From the NCBI GenBank assembly GCA_020465985.1, contig JAANYP010003262.1, positions 62,001 through 126,000 on the forward strand: a stretch of DNA of 64,000 nt. Reading direction: 5' to 3'. The position numbers and the translations under genes were made by a program. The notes beneath the pieces were generated by a model that saw nothing but the letters and a program-made list of their open reading frames with translations, was not told the DNA's origin and made no database searches. Every line of letters begins with the position of its first letter. Positions within the stretch are counted from its first letter, which is position 1. This document shows positions 55,901 through 64,000 of the stretch, one piece after another. This DNA comes from Centrapalus pauciflorus. Taxonomy: Eukaryota; Streptophyta; Magnoliopsida; Asterales; Asteraceae.

Positions 55901-56325
55901 TCTTGCATCTAGCTGTTCGTCAGCAGAAGAATCGTCTGAAACATAATCATCATTAGCATTAACGTTTCCAGACTTGCTGTTTTCCATCTCTGGCTCATTG
56001 CATTGGGCATTTAGAGTTTCCAGCTTAGTTACATCAGGCTGATCAGAATGATCAGGGATGATGTCTGTATTTTCATTCTTATCATCATTTGAAACTTCTG
56101 ACATTTCCTTCACTGGCATGCTCACATTTTCAGTTAGTTCACCCCCAGAAACAAAATCTCCATTTTCAACAGTAACTTGGTCTGCATCATTAGCATCCTT
56201 ATTTGCGGTTGAGGCTTTCTTCTTTCTTTTCTTCCTCGATTTTTTGGCAACCTAACACAATATATTTTGTAATAATTAGGATACACAAAGGTCTTACAAT
56301 TCTGTCATCTAGTTCTACAAGAATC
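49196..56325 (-). CDS. TIM: TIMELESS homologue, C-terminal exons (N-terminal part not in window)
   Basis: TIMELESS with TIPIN forms the fork-protection complex in the replisome (Tof1-Csm3 in yeast). Exons, 5' to 3': possible 28-base exon 56325-56298; 56251-55721; 55641-55259; 55080-54967; 54875-54774; 54666-54481; 54414-54346; 54248-54021; 53186-53085; 51802-51698; 49466-49196 with stop TAA. All introns are GT-AG. The ten confident exons sum to 2,091 bases, 696 codons plus stop, in one frame. Family wording is clear: LFWKTRKECHYINCESML, SIADALGDDEADVVVPNW, FKDHKKCSHMIASALDGDDT and FTAAQITRKLRQLGLHL. An acidic linker lies in the first large exon. The end is acidic with VLDLDDED. Human and plant TIMELESS exceed 1,000 residues, so several hundred N-terminal residues are missing. 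Confidence 0.9.
49951..49971. repeat. CCCGC...GCGGG hairpin followed by CTAA (possible Helitron end)
   Basis: CCCGC-GCGTTGCT-GCGGGG then TCTAA in an AT-rich intron. Helitron 3' ends have a short GC hairpin before CTRR, but spacing here is tight and no 5' end was found. Confidence 0.25.
50421..50965. repeat. Intronic tandem duplication, about 271-bp period
   Basis: Segments starting ATAAAACAATTTCATTAGAA at 50421 and 50692 are alike along their whole length, each ending in an A-rich run. They lie in the last TIMELESS intron. Confidence 0.85.
51069..51176. repeat. (TA)n microsatellite in TIMELESS intron
   Basis: A TG run (51046-51068) then TA repeats with a few TATG interruptions. It is followed by GAGAGGGGGGTTCAATGG and a duplicated GCAATGATCCCAACCCTATA (51234-51253, 51275-51294). 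Confidence 0.9.
51698..53186 (-). other. TIM: Tandemly duplicated exon in TIMELESS
   Basis: Exons 53186-53085 (102 bases) and 51802-51698 (105 bases) are homologous. Both begin SKK(K/R), contain PDQN and end SDD.DDIVLS.AF. Intron sequence on both sides is also similar (TACTTATGTGTG ... GAATCTTAC downstream, AAAGAAGTAAATTAG upstream). Both are phase-symmetric, so either can be skipped without changing the frame. Confidence 0.85.
52929..52991. repeat. Poly(A) tract, about 60 bases, in TIMELESS intron
   Basis: An uninterrupted A run on the plus strand, poly(T) in the sense of the gene, between the duplicated exons. A shorter run is at 52409-52427. It could be the tail of a retrotransposed sequence, but no body is recognised. 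Confidence 0.9.
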
Positions 56326-56893
56326 CTAAGTACAAAAAGACATGCTTTCATAAGAAAATCATGTATGGAAACACATTGGTTTGCAGTATGCATTCAGGTG
56401 TGTACTGTGTATAATCGTACAGAAAGTAGCGTGTAGTTTGCAAGAGGTAATCTCACTTGAAGCAGTATTTTGTTGCAGTGAGTTCACTACTTCACTTAGT
56501 GAAATATATTAGCATGGAATGTTTGATGCTTCCATTAGTATATGATGATTATACAAGTGTATGTGTTCCATTCTGTTCCTAAACAATTTTGCAAATTCAT
56601 GTATCTCAACAAGTGAGTTCGACAAATTCGAGTTTCCTTGGAGTCTATGGGTTTAGTTGACAGTATAGCTCATAATGTAACAAATTACCAATCATAATTT
56701 CTCTATAGGTGTTTGATCATTCCCACTTTCAATGGGTAATCTTTTTGTGTTGATATAATGGCATGTTGCCTTTGAGAAAATTTTCATAAAGGAACTCAAC
56801 TCCATCATGGTCCATTTATTGCACTCACACCCAATTGAACAACTTCAGCCTTACAAAACATAAAATCCACACAATACCACACATATCAAAAAT
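56326..56893. other. Presumed TIMELESS intron or upstream DNA
   Basis: AT-rich. A minus-strand frame continues upstream of the possible micro-exon (FLMKACLFVLRILVELDD), so that exon could start further up. I see no other exon. Confidence 0.4.
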
Positions 56894-57259
56894 TGTTGAT
56901 GCATCTAAGATTGTTTTTGGAATTTAGTTTTCTTAAGTTTTGTTTATTTAGTATGAAGATATTTTGTAATCTTAGTCACCATGTAAACTTAGCCATGAAG
57001 AAAACTTAGTGGTTAAAAAAGTTCTACTGTTAAGTATAATTAACTACTAAGAAAACTTACCTCTAAAGTAGCTTAGCAAGCAAGGATACTTAGAGGTGAA
57101 GTAAAAAAGCAAGTATGCTAAGTCTTGTAAGCTTATAAATAGGGTATGATGTTCAAGAGTTAAATATATGACAAACTTCAATTCTATTGTAACTCTCTTT
57201 CGTCATCAATATATAATCTTCCAAAGTGTTGATTTATTTCTGTTCTCAAAACATTAACA
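56894..57259 (+). repeat. Copia-type LTR with primer site (E8)
   Basis: TGTTGATGCATC ... CATTAACA, 366 bp, with TATAAATA at 57134-57141. It is followed by TGGTATCAGAG (57261-57271), a tRNA-iMet primer site. The internal part is replaced at once by E9, so this is a remnant antisense to the gene. Confidence 0.65.
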
Positions 57260-57281
57260 GTGGTATCAGAGTCCACTTCTT

Positions 57282-57613
57282 ATAGGATTTTACTATAGTA
57301 ATAGGATTTTACTATTAGACTATTAGTATATTCTAGAATGGGTATTATAGTAATAGTAGTAATAGTTAGTTAGTTGCTGAAATTCTATAAATAAGGGAGT
57401 AGGAGAGTGAGGTAGGGTGTGAAGGAAAATTGTTAGATCAGCTAGGCTCTTAGCTAATCAGCTTTGAGAGGGCTCCAATCTTTTGATTGTGAGAGAGGGT
57501 AAATCCCTGGAATCATCAATTTGTACTTCCCTTTTCTGTTTCGTAGCTATCAATCTCAATATTTCTATTGATTAAATCCTTTATTCTGCCATTTTATTAT
57601 CAAATTCGTATCA
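57282..57613 (+). repeat. LTR-like region of Ty3 element E9
   Basis: It contains TATAAATA (57386-57393) and ends TTCGTATCA before TTGGTCCGAC, a primer-site wording of some Ty3 elements. A direct repeat of ATAGGATTTTACTA lies near the left end (57284-57315). The left boundary is uncertain. Confidence 0.45.
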
Positions 57614-57681
57614 TTGGTCCGACGTGGCGTTCTGTCTCTACCCTTTTGAGCTGCCCGTCTTCTCATTTCGGTTTTTTTCCG

Positions 57682-58811
57682 ATGGAGACTCGTTTAACAT
57701 CTGTTCAAAATCGACTGTAACAACATGAAGAGCATCTTCAACGACTCCAAGCTGATGTGACCGAGATCAAATCAACTTTGCAAAAGTTGGAAACAGAGTG
57801 TGGAGGCTAGCGAATTCCGCAAGGTCATGCTGGGTTGGATGAAACAACAGGGCAAACGCCATGATTCTGGTGGCGGAATGGGTTCAGGTGATCAATATTC
57901 TGGTGTGTTCTTCGAGTCCGGTGGTGGTAGCGGTGCTCTAACTCCTCCCAGCATCTGGTGGATTACCATGGGCGGTGAAGAAGATCAAGTTACCTGAATT
58001 TACGAGTTTGATCCTCAAGGTTGGATTCAGAAAGCTACCCTGTTTTTTGACATAAATGAAACTGCTGATCCTCTTCGACTTCGATTGGCTCAATTGAGCA
58101 TGGTTGGAGTTGCGCAACATTGGTTCACCATCGTCGTGCAGGTTCACTCTTGCCTTACTTGGGATCAATTTCAAGAGGAATTGTTGCAACGCTTTAGTGG
58201 ATTGAAAATTCAGAATCCACATGAGCAGTTATCATCGATTAAGCAATCAGATTCAATTCATGATTACATCGATGATTTTGAATATCTACTTTCGTTGGTT
58301 CCAAAACTTTCTGAATGGTATTTTGTTGCTGGTTTACGCGATGATGTTAAAAGATGGGTGTGTCTTCATCGGCCTCAATCGCGTTTAGATGCGATGTATT
58401 TAGCTAAAGACGTTGAGGCCATGCTACTCGATCGGGCCTATCTACTTTACAGGGCCTCGTAGAGACCTCCCATTAAGCGATTCAGGGTCGCCTTTACATT
58501 CTGATTTTCACCGCCCACCTTTTAACCCTCAAAAGTCTACCGTTCGTTTGGAAAATTCTCCCGTTACGCATCGTGAACGAGGTCTACGTTCTCTATCTCG
58601 CACAGAATGGGAAGAATGTCGTAAAAAAGGGCTGTGTTTTCGTTGTGGTCAGCAGTTTGGACCGGCACACAAGTGTCCAGAGGGCCAATTATGTGTTCTT
58701 CTGTTAGGAGATGATGAACTTGAGGAAGAGACTGAGAATCTTTGTCAATTCGAGGAAGTTTGGGGTCCTGCCCCAATGGCACCACCAGATAAGAAACTGC
58801 AGGGGCTATGA
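57682..58811 (+). pseudogene. E9 gag (Ty3 chromovirus-like), broken
   Basis: It starts MetGluThrArgLeu with a coiled-coil (about 57682-57800, stop at 57716-57718). A Gly/Ser-rich hinge follows, then the gag core (WIQKATLFFDI, TWDQFQEELLQRF, YIDDFEYLLSLVPKL), and after a frameshift near 58455 a zinc-knuckle variant CFRCGQQFGPAHKC (near 58640). The sequence changes character after 58811 and no protease or reverse transcriptase follows. Confidence 0.75.
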
Positions 58812-58859
58812 AGTTGTCAGCAAGTCTTGAGGTCAAGATCATAGTTACCTAATTCGCGG

Positions 58860-59833
58860 CAGGGGCGGATGGAAGGCCTGGCTAGTGGTGGCCCAGGCCA
58901 CCAGTCCTTCAAGCCCAAGATGTTGATTTTTTTTTGATTTTATAACAGTGCATCCAGCCCATTGTCTAAGGTGACCCCATCAGATTATAATAACCCAAAA
59001 TAGAGAGTCCACTTTTTGAAAAACCTAGTCCAGACTCCATGCCTCCAGCAGTGAAGCGTGAACCACATACCAGAAAGCATGAAGCGTGATCTTCCCTCCT
59101 CCGTTCTTCCGTTCTTCTGCGCCGGCCGCCGCTTGCCCTCTCCCCTTCTTCTACGCCTGCCGCCGCTTGCTCGCTTCCCTTCTTCTGCGCGACTGCCGAC
59201 TGACCGTCACAACGAGCCACCGCCGCCGCCCTTCTTCCCTTCTTCTGCGCCGCTGCTCGCCTGCCCCTTCTCAGTCTCTCGGCTTCTCCAAATCTCCAAC
59301 TCCTAAAGGTACGAATTTGGTTCTTGGCTCTTGCCTCTTGGCCTCTTGCTTTGTGATTTTAAGACTTTGTGTGTTTTATTTAGTTAATTTTGTTAATTGT
59401 TTAGTTAATTGCTTTGTGATTTTAAGACTTTGAGTGTTTTGTTTAGTTAATTGATACAAGCTTGTTAATTATTTAGGGTGCTTAGAATCTTAATTGTATT
59501 CATATAGATAGAGTTTTAATAGATGCAGTTTTTCAAGTTTGATTATTTAGTTGTTTGCTTTCTTGATTGCCTAATTGATTTGTCAATTTATGCTTAGTTT
59601 TGATTTTATGTTTTATGTAGATTAAATTAGGACCTAAGAAATTTTATTGTTAACATAAATTTGAGTTTTGTCCTAACCTTTAGAGAGAATATTTTAATAA
59701 AATAATTGAGTTGGTTGAAAAAAAAATCTCAATCTGAGTTGCCGACCCGATTCATGAAGAATTTCGACGATCAAACATGAAATTAGACCATACACGGTGC
59801 CACCACTGGAAATTTTTTCTAGATCCGCCACTG
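58860..59833 (+). mobile_element. Non-autonomous hAT element E11, 974 bp
   Basis: Terminal inverted repeats CAGGGGCGGAT (58860-58870) and ATCCGCCACTG (59823-59833) match at 10 of 11. They are flanked by perfect 8-bp target copies ATTCGCGG (58852-58859 and 59834-59841), the hAT hallmark. It contains a C/T-rich GC-rich block (59085-59305) ending in a donor-like AAAG/GTACG, as in untranslated first exons of hAT genes. No transposase is encoded. Its insertion splits E10. Confidence 0.92.
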
Positions 59834-59934
59834 ATTCGCGGTACGATCCGGTACGGGTACGCGGTACGAAATCGCAATTCGCTAGGTTCCTAAAATTCGG
59901 TACGAAGGGGGGTAGGCTCATTTCCAAACGTTCC

Positions 59935-59991
59935 GGTACGATGTACCATATAATGCGGTACGGTGTACCATATAATGAGGTACGATGTACC
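59935..59991. repeat. Three GGTAC-N3-GTACC palindromes at 22-bp period
   Basis: At 59935-59947, 59957-59969 and 59979-59991, separated by ATATAATG(C/A). Further GGTACG words lie at 59840-59935. Subterminal repeats of this kind often bind transposase. Confidence 0.7.
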
Positions 59992-60664
59992 ATATATTAT
60001 ATATTCTTACTTTTTAGTTATTACTTTGTTACTATAATTTAAAAGACATAATAAACTTACAAGTTAAAACATAAACTTGATTTTTTCATAACAGAAGTAC
60101 ATAAGCAAAAGTACAGAACAGAATCACAGATTCAACAGAAACATAGATAATTGGGACATATTTATAGATTAAAATCGGAAGGTGTTAGGAAATTAGAAAT
60201 TATTAAATTAGAAATTAATAGGAATTAGGATTTAGGAAATGCAGCAGTAGCCAATCACTCAATTAGAAATTAATAGGAAACGCAGCAGGCAATCAAGCAG
60301 CAGGTGAAGGAAACGAGCGGTTTATTATAGAAATTCGAAAAGGGAGTCGAATTCGAACAGTCGATTATAGAAACAAGCAGTCTGTGGCTGCACGAAATTC
60401 GAACAGTCGATTCGAATTGGGTCTGATCGGTTCGAATTGGGTACACGAGTTTCACTGATTGAACACGCAGAATTGCACACGAAATGAACACGAATTTCTT
60501 TAATTGAAAACGCAGAATTGCACACGATTAGAACACGAATTAAACGAATTGAATTCGATTTGGGTTACCGAATTGGACGGCGATCGGAACGCTATCGAAT
60601 TGCGATTCGGTTCGTGGCGATTGGAACGGAAATCGCGGCCTCTTGGGCGAATTAGGTAACTATG

Positions 60665-61719
60665 GGATTGAATAGGTAAGCATCATTGGGAGAGTTCACT
60701 ACCTTTCAAAAATAAACAGTTACATAGAAAAGTTGCTTATCTATCAAAGATAAACTGTTATCTTGTTTTACAGTTTTACCATTATAATCGGTTTATATTT
60801 ATCGACGTTTTGATATATATATTACCAAATTCAGAACAAAATTCAAAACAACATATTTTGTAGTATCTAAATTTTGATACCTCTGTTAATTGAAATATAT
60901 TGTCTCCGAAAATGTATCATATTAGTAGATTTCTTTTCTTTTAAACATAAGTGCCAATTGACAAAAAATAGTAATGACTTCTTTTTAACTGTTTATAGCA
61001 ACATTATTTATTTTTTATCATTAATAGCATCAGCTTTTATATTTTTTACTGTTTATGACCAAAAGCTAAAAAAGTTGATGCTAATAATGGTAAAAGAAAA
61101 ATAAAACTCTATGTTATTAATGACACAAAATATAAAAAGTAGATGCTACTAATTATTAAAAAAATGACAAAACTTGATGCTACTAATGAGAAAAATAAAT
61201 TTTGTGGCTATAAATGGTAAAAAAGCAAAAAGTTGTTGCTAGTTTAACAGTTGACCCAATGTACAAATGTTATTTTGTTGTTACTTATCATTTTAACTTA
61301 CTGCAACTCTACGTTAATATTGTTTAGCTTTTTGAGGTTTTACATTTATTGATGATGTTGTCTTATATTTAAATATTTCGGGTTTGTTATTTATTCTTTA
61401 TAAAAATATATGATTTTTTAACCTCCGCAACAAAAAATAGTATTGTTAGGCACAAAAACAAACATTAGTTAGAGGTGGTTGACATGTTGATTCATAATAA
61501 TGACTAATGACCAATGATGCATTATATTGCAACTTATTTAATTTATCGCACTCCTTTTGTTATTTTAAAGAGAGAACAATATTTGGTTTCACTCTTTATG
61601 GTTGACCCTCTCATTGTTACCGCTAAAATTATTTATTATGTACATATATATTTCATGATGGTTTAAGAAAATCGATGCTAAGGTGTCTTTGTCAAGAATA
61701 TTTAATTTTACAACCCTAG
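60665..61719. repeat. AT-rich intergenic DNA with inverted TGATGCTA words
   Basis: No gene. Near 61020-61250 there are degenerate AAAGTTGATGCTAATAATGG units, and an opposite-strand copy (TTAATAGCATCAGCTTTT, 61021-61038) could pair with the first. It may be an old foldback element. Confidence 0.4.
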
Positions 61720-61909
61720 TGTTGGTATTGTTAGTTGTGACTTTAATAATAGTTTTCAAGTAGTTAGCATGTTTTCAGGACCATAGCCTATAAATAAGGA
61801 GGCTGACTTCCATTTTTGTAATTTCAGTTCATTCAATAAAGATTTCGGCCTATTATTTTCTAATTCTCTCTCTCTAGATTCTCTATCTAATTTCTCCTAA
61901 TTCTCAACA
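61720..61909 (+). repeat. 5' LTR of Tork-like Copia element E12
   Basis: TGTTGGTATTGT ... CTCAACA, 190 bp, with TATAAATA at 61789-61796. A primer site follows after three bases. Confidence 0.8.
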
Positions 61910-61912
61910 AAT

Positions 61913-61925
61913 TGGTATCAGAGCC
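61913..61925 (+). promoter_or_regulatory. Primer binding site of E12
   Basis: TGGTATCAGAGCC, tRNA-iMet type. Confidence 0.9.
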
Positions 61926-62529
61926 AGGTTGATTTAAATCTCTCTGAATTTTCTAGTCTCTTCCCTTAATCTCCTTTTGGAAATCGATCTTGACCTAAAA
62001 GTGGATCAAGAACATCATTCTTGATTCTGCAATTTTTTTTCTGCCTTCTGTAATTTGGAATCACGACTGCTGATTGCAATCTTGGTAATCGGTTTGCCAA
62101 TCTTGAAGCCGATTCAAGGAGGAGTCTCTTGAATCTTGCAATCAGCATGTGAAATTGAAGTTTTCAGTGGTTAATTTCAGAAAAAAAAATTGACGAAGGG
62201 TGCTCAATCGAAGGCGGTGAACAAGTCTGGAAATCAAATGATTTTGGCGATCATGATGGGGCTATAGATTTCTGGAAAATCGATTATTGGGTATCGATTC
62301 GGGTGATTGATCTATTTTTGGGTGATCGGATGTCTGCAATCAGTTCTGGGAATTGAGTTCTTCAATCGACCAAGTTGGTGATCGATTCATCCTTGCAGCC
62401 CCTGTTTGCAAATCTGATCTTGGCAATCAATTATTCCAGAACTCATCGATTTCTAGAAGCTAATCCCGTTAAAAAGTTTCTTGGAGTGTTCTTGATTTCA
62501 AGAAATCTTTTCTTGATTTTAATTCCACA

Positions 62530-63215
62530 ACCTGTGACGATCGGGAACAATTTCAGCCTGTGGCGTCTCAAAATGAAAGCGTTGCTGAAGCGTGACGTAT
62601 TGTGGACCCCACTGGCTGGTCCAAGACCAGAAACAATGAACCAAAATGACTTCAATCAGCAAGATGAGAAGGCTCATTCAACAATTTTGTTGTCTCTTTC
62701 GGACGAGGTCCTATACGAAGTTGCTGATGAAAAAAATGCGGCTGGATTGTGGGTGAAACTAGAGTCATTGTACATGACTAAGTCTTTAACGAACAAGTTG
62801 TTGTTAAAGCAACGGTTATTTTCACTACGAATGAAGGAGGGGATGCCGTTGAAGGAGCATCTTGACGAATTGAATTCCATTCTTATGGATTTAAAGAACG
62901 TGGAGGTCAAGACCGAAGATGAAGATGCTGCCCTCATCTTATTGGTTTCATTGCCACCGTCGTATGAGAATTTTGTTAACTCGTTTGTGGTTGGGAAAGA
63001 CACAATAACATTGGAAGAAGTTACATCAAGTTTGCATTCGAGAGAGTTGCGCCATAAAGCTTCCGGAAATGGAACCGAAAGCCAATCGGTTGGCTTGTCG
63101 GTGGTGAATGGGGATAGAGATCAAGGTAGAGAAAGAGGCCGAGAGCAAAGAAAAGGCAAGTGGAAAGGAAGAGGTCGATCAAAATCGAGGGGCCGACGAT
63201 CGAAAGCTAACCCGA
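62530..63215 (+). pseudogene. E12 gag (Tnt1/Tork type), lacking zinc knuckle
   Basis: Copia gag domain: NNFSLWRLKMKALLKRD, LWVKLESLYMTKSL and LLVSLPPSYENFV, followed by an Arg/Lys-rich tail. Upstream of the domain the frame has no ATG after 62375 until 62573, inside the domain, so the true start is lost or non-AUG. The CCHC knuckle and the protease are deleted; the sequence jumps near 63215 to the pre-integrase region. Confidence 0.8.
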
Positions 63216-64000
63216 AAGACGCTGGCCAATGTTCCTCACGTGCCAGATTTGAAAAAGAACTTGATTTCCATAGGAGTTTTGGACTCGAAAGGATTCAAGT
63301 ACAGCTGTGATGCAGGGGTTATTCGGGTCACTAAAAGGTGCGTTGGTGGTCATGAAAGGAGTCAAGAAGAGTTCTTTGTACGTGCTTGAAGGTAATACGG
63401 TTGTTGGGTCAGCAGCAACAGCCCTAAAACCTGATAAAAACGAGTCAGATTTGACATGTTTATGGCATATGAGGCTGGGACATGTTAGTAAGAAAGGTAT
63501 GCTAATTCTTAGCAAGCAGGGACTGCTTGGAGGTCACAAAGTTGCTGAGTTGGGCTTTTGTGAATTGTGAGCATTGTATCTTTGGAAAACAAAGGTGAGT
63601 GAGTTTTTCAAAGGCTGTCCATACAACCAAGTCTTCTTTAGAATACTTACATGCTGATTGCTGGGGTCCTTCGCAAGTTCCTTCACTTGGTGGTGCCCGG
63701 TATTTCCTATGGATTATAGACGATTACTCTAGGATGACTTGGGTGTTCATCATGAAGCATAAGAGTGAATCGTTTGAGAAGTTCAAAGATTGGAAAATTC
63801 TCATTGAAAATCAGGTTGGGAAGAAGATAAAGAGGCTGCGAACTGACAACGGACTGGAGTTTTGTTCGAAAGAATTTGATCGGTTTTGCAAGGATGAAGG
63901 CATTGCAAGACACCGGACGGTTAGGCACACTCCACAACAAAATGGAGTAGCTGAGAGGATGAATAGAACGCTGCTTGAAAGAGTTAGATGTGTGCTGTCA
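63216..64000 (+). pseudogene. E12 pol: pre-integrase and integrase, continues past window
   Basis: HVPDLKKNLISIGVLD, then WHMRLGHVSKKGM with HCIFGKQ (HHCC finger), LHADCWGP, RTDNGLEFCS and PQQNGVAERMNRTL (D, D, E of the core). Frameshifts occur near 63345 and at 63563-63576, the second from a short repeat TTGTGAATTGTGAG. The reading runs off the right edge. Confidence 0.85.

Larger units (their letters stand above)
58840..60664. mobile_element. Inverted-repeat element E10, interrupted by a hAT element
   Basis: CATAGTTACCTAATTCGC at 58840-58857 is the exact reverse complement of 60647-60664 (18 of 18). A second weaker pair, AATCGCAATTCG at about 59870 and its complement near 60595, lies inside. 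Without E11 the element is about 840 bp and non-coding. Target-site copies are not evident; a flanking TA is possible if the ends are GTTACC/GGTAAC. Superfamily undetermined. Confidence 0.65.

Noticed and set aside
59058..59433. Leu/Pro/Ser-rich ORFs in the hAT element
   Set aside because: They come from a C/T-rich untranslated-type block; overlapping frames are equally open and none resembles a transposase.

Overview
The window is nuclear DNA of a flowering plant. It is AT-rich and built mostly from LTR retrotransposons, and it holds one host gene with spliceosomal introns, a TIMELESS homologue. Copia elements with a long third ORF beside Athila-type and chromovirus-type Ty3 elements fit an asterid, perhaps a daisy-family relative. 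That placement is inferred from family resemblance only.

Layout (E-names are local labels). E1 (1-3020) is the decayed third ORF of a Sirevirus-like Copia element and ends in a polypurine tract. E2 is a second copy: LTR 3021-3713, then a pol fragment 3714-6002. E3 is another Copia element (LTR 6003-7638, gag, start of pol) that cuts E2 in RNase H. E4 is a Ty3 element with giant LTRs and only gag (LTR 11215-14869, second LTR from 17543); it cuts E3 in integrase. E5 (20442-34050) is a nearly complete Sirevirus-like element: LTR, primer site, gag, pol with one stop, 2.2-kb spacer, third ORF, LTR. It sits inside the second LTR of E4. At 34050 the E5 LTR joins directly to another third ORF plus LTR (34051-37728). 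This is probably the 3' end of E2, so a large deletion would have removed the distal parts of E4, E3 and E2. E6 (37729-47675) is the 3' part of an Athila-lineage element: pol, two accessory ORF modules and a 3' LTR. It abuts a minus-strand Ty3 LTR remnant (to 48747).

From 49196 to 56325, minus strand, lie ten confident exons and one possible micro-exon of a TIMELESS gene (C-terminal 696 or more residues; reading frame closed end to end across all introns). Its N-terminal exons are not recognisable up to 64000. Upstream DNA carries a lone Copia LTR (56894-57259), a Ty3 gag remnant (to 58811), an inverted-repeat element (58840-60664) with a 974-bp hAT element inside it, and the 5' part of a Tork/Tnt1-like Copia element (61720-64000).

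The most unusual signals are RNA-structural and lie in non-coding parts of the Sirevirus-like elements. First, the polypurine tract and LTR start sit in the loop of a conserved hairpin at three independent loci, with compensatory changes. Second, three tandem two-storey hairpins with GNNA loops lie in the pol to third-ORF spacer of E5. Third, a splice-acceptor-like TGTGCAG stands exactly at five ORF boundaries. In the host gene, an exon carrying a SUMO-interaction-like motif has been tandemly duplicated.
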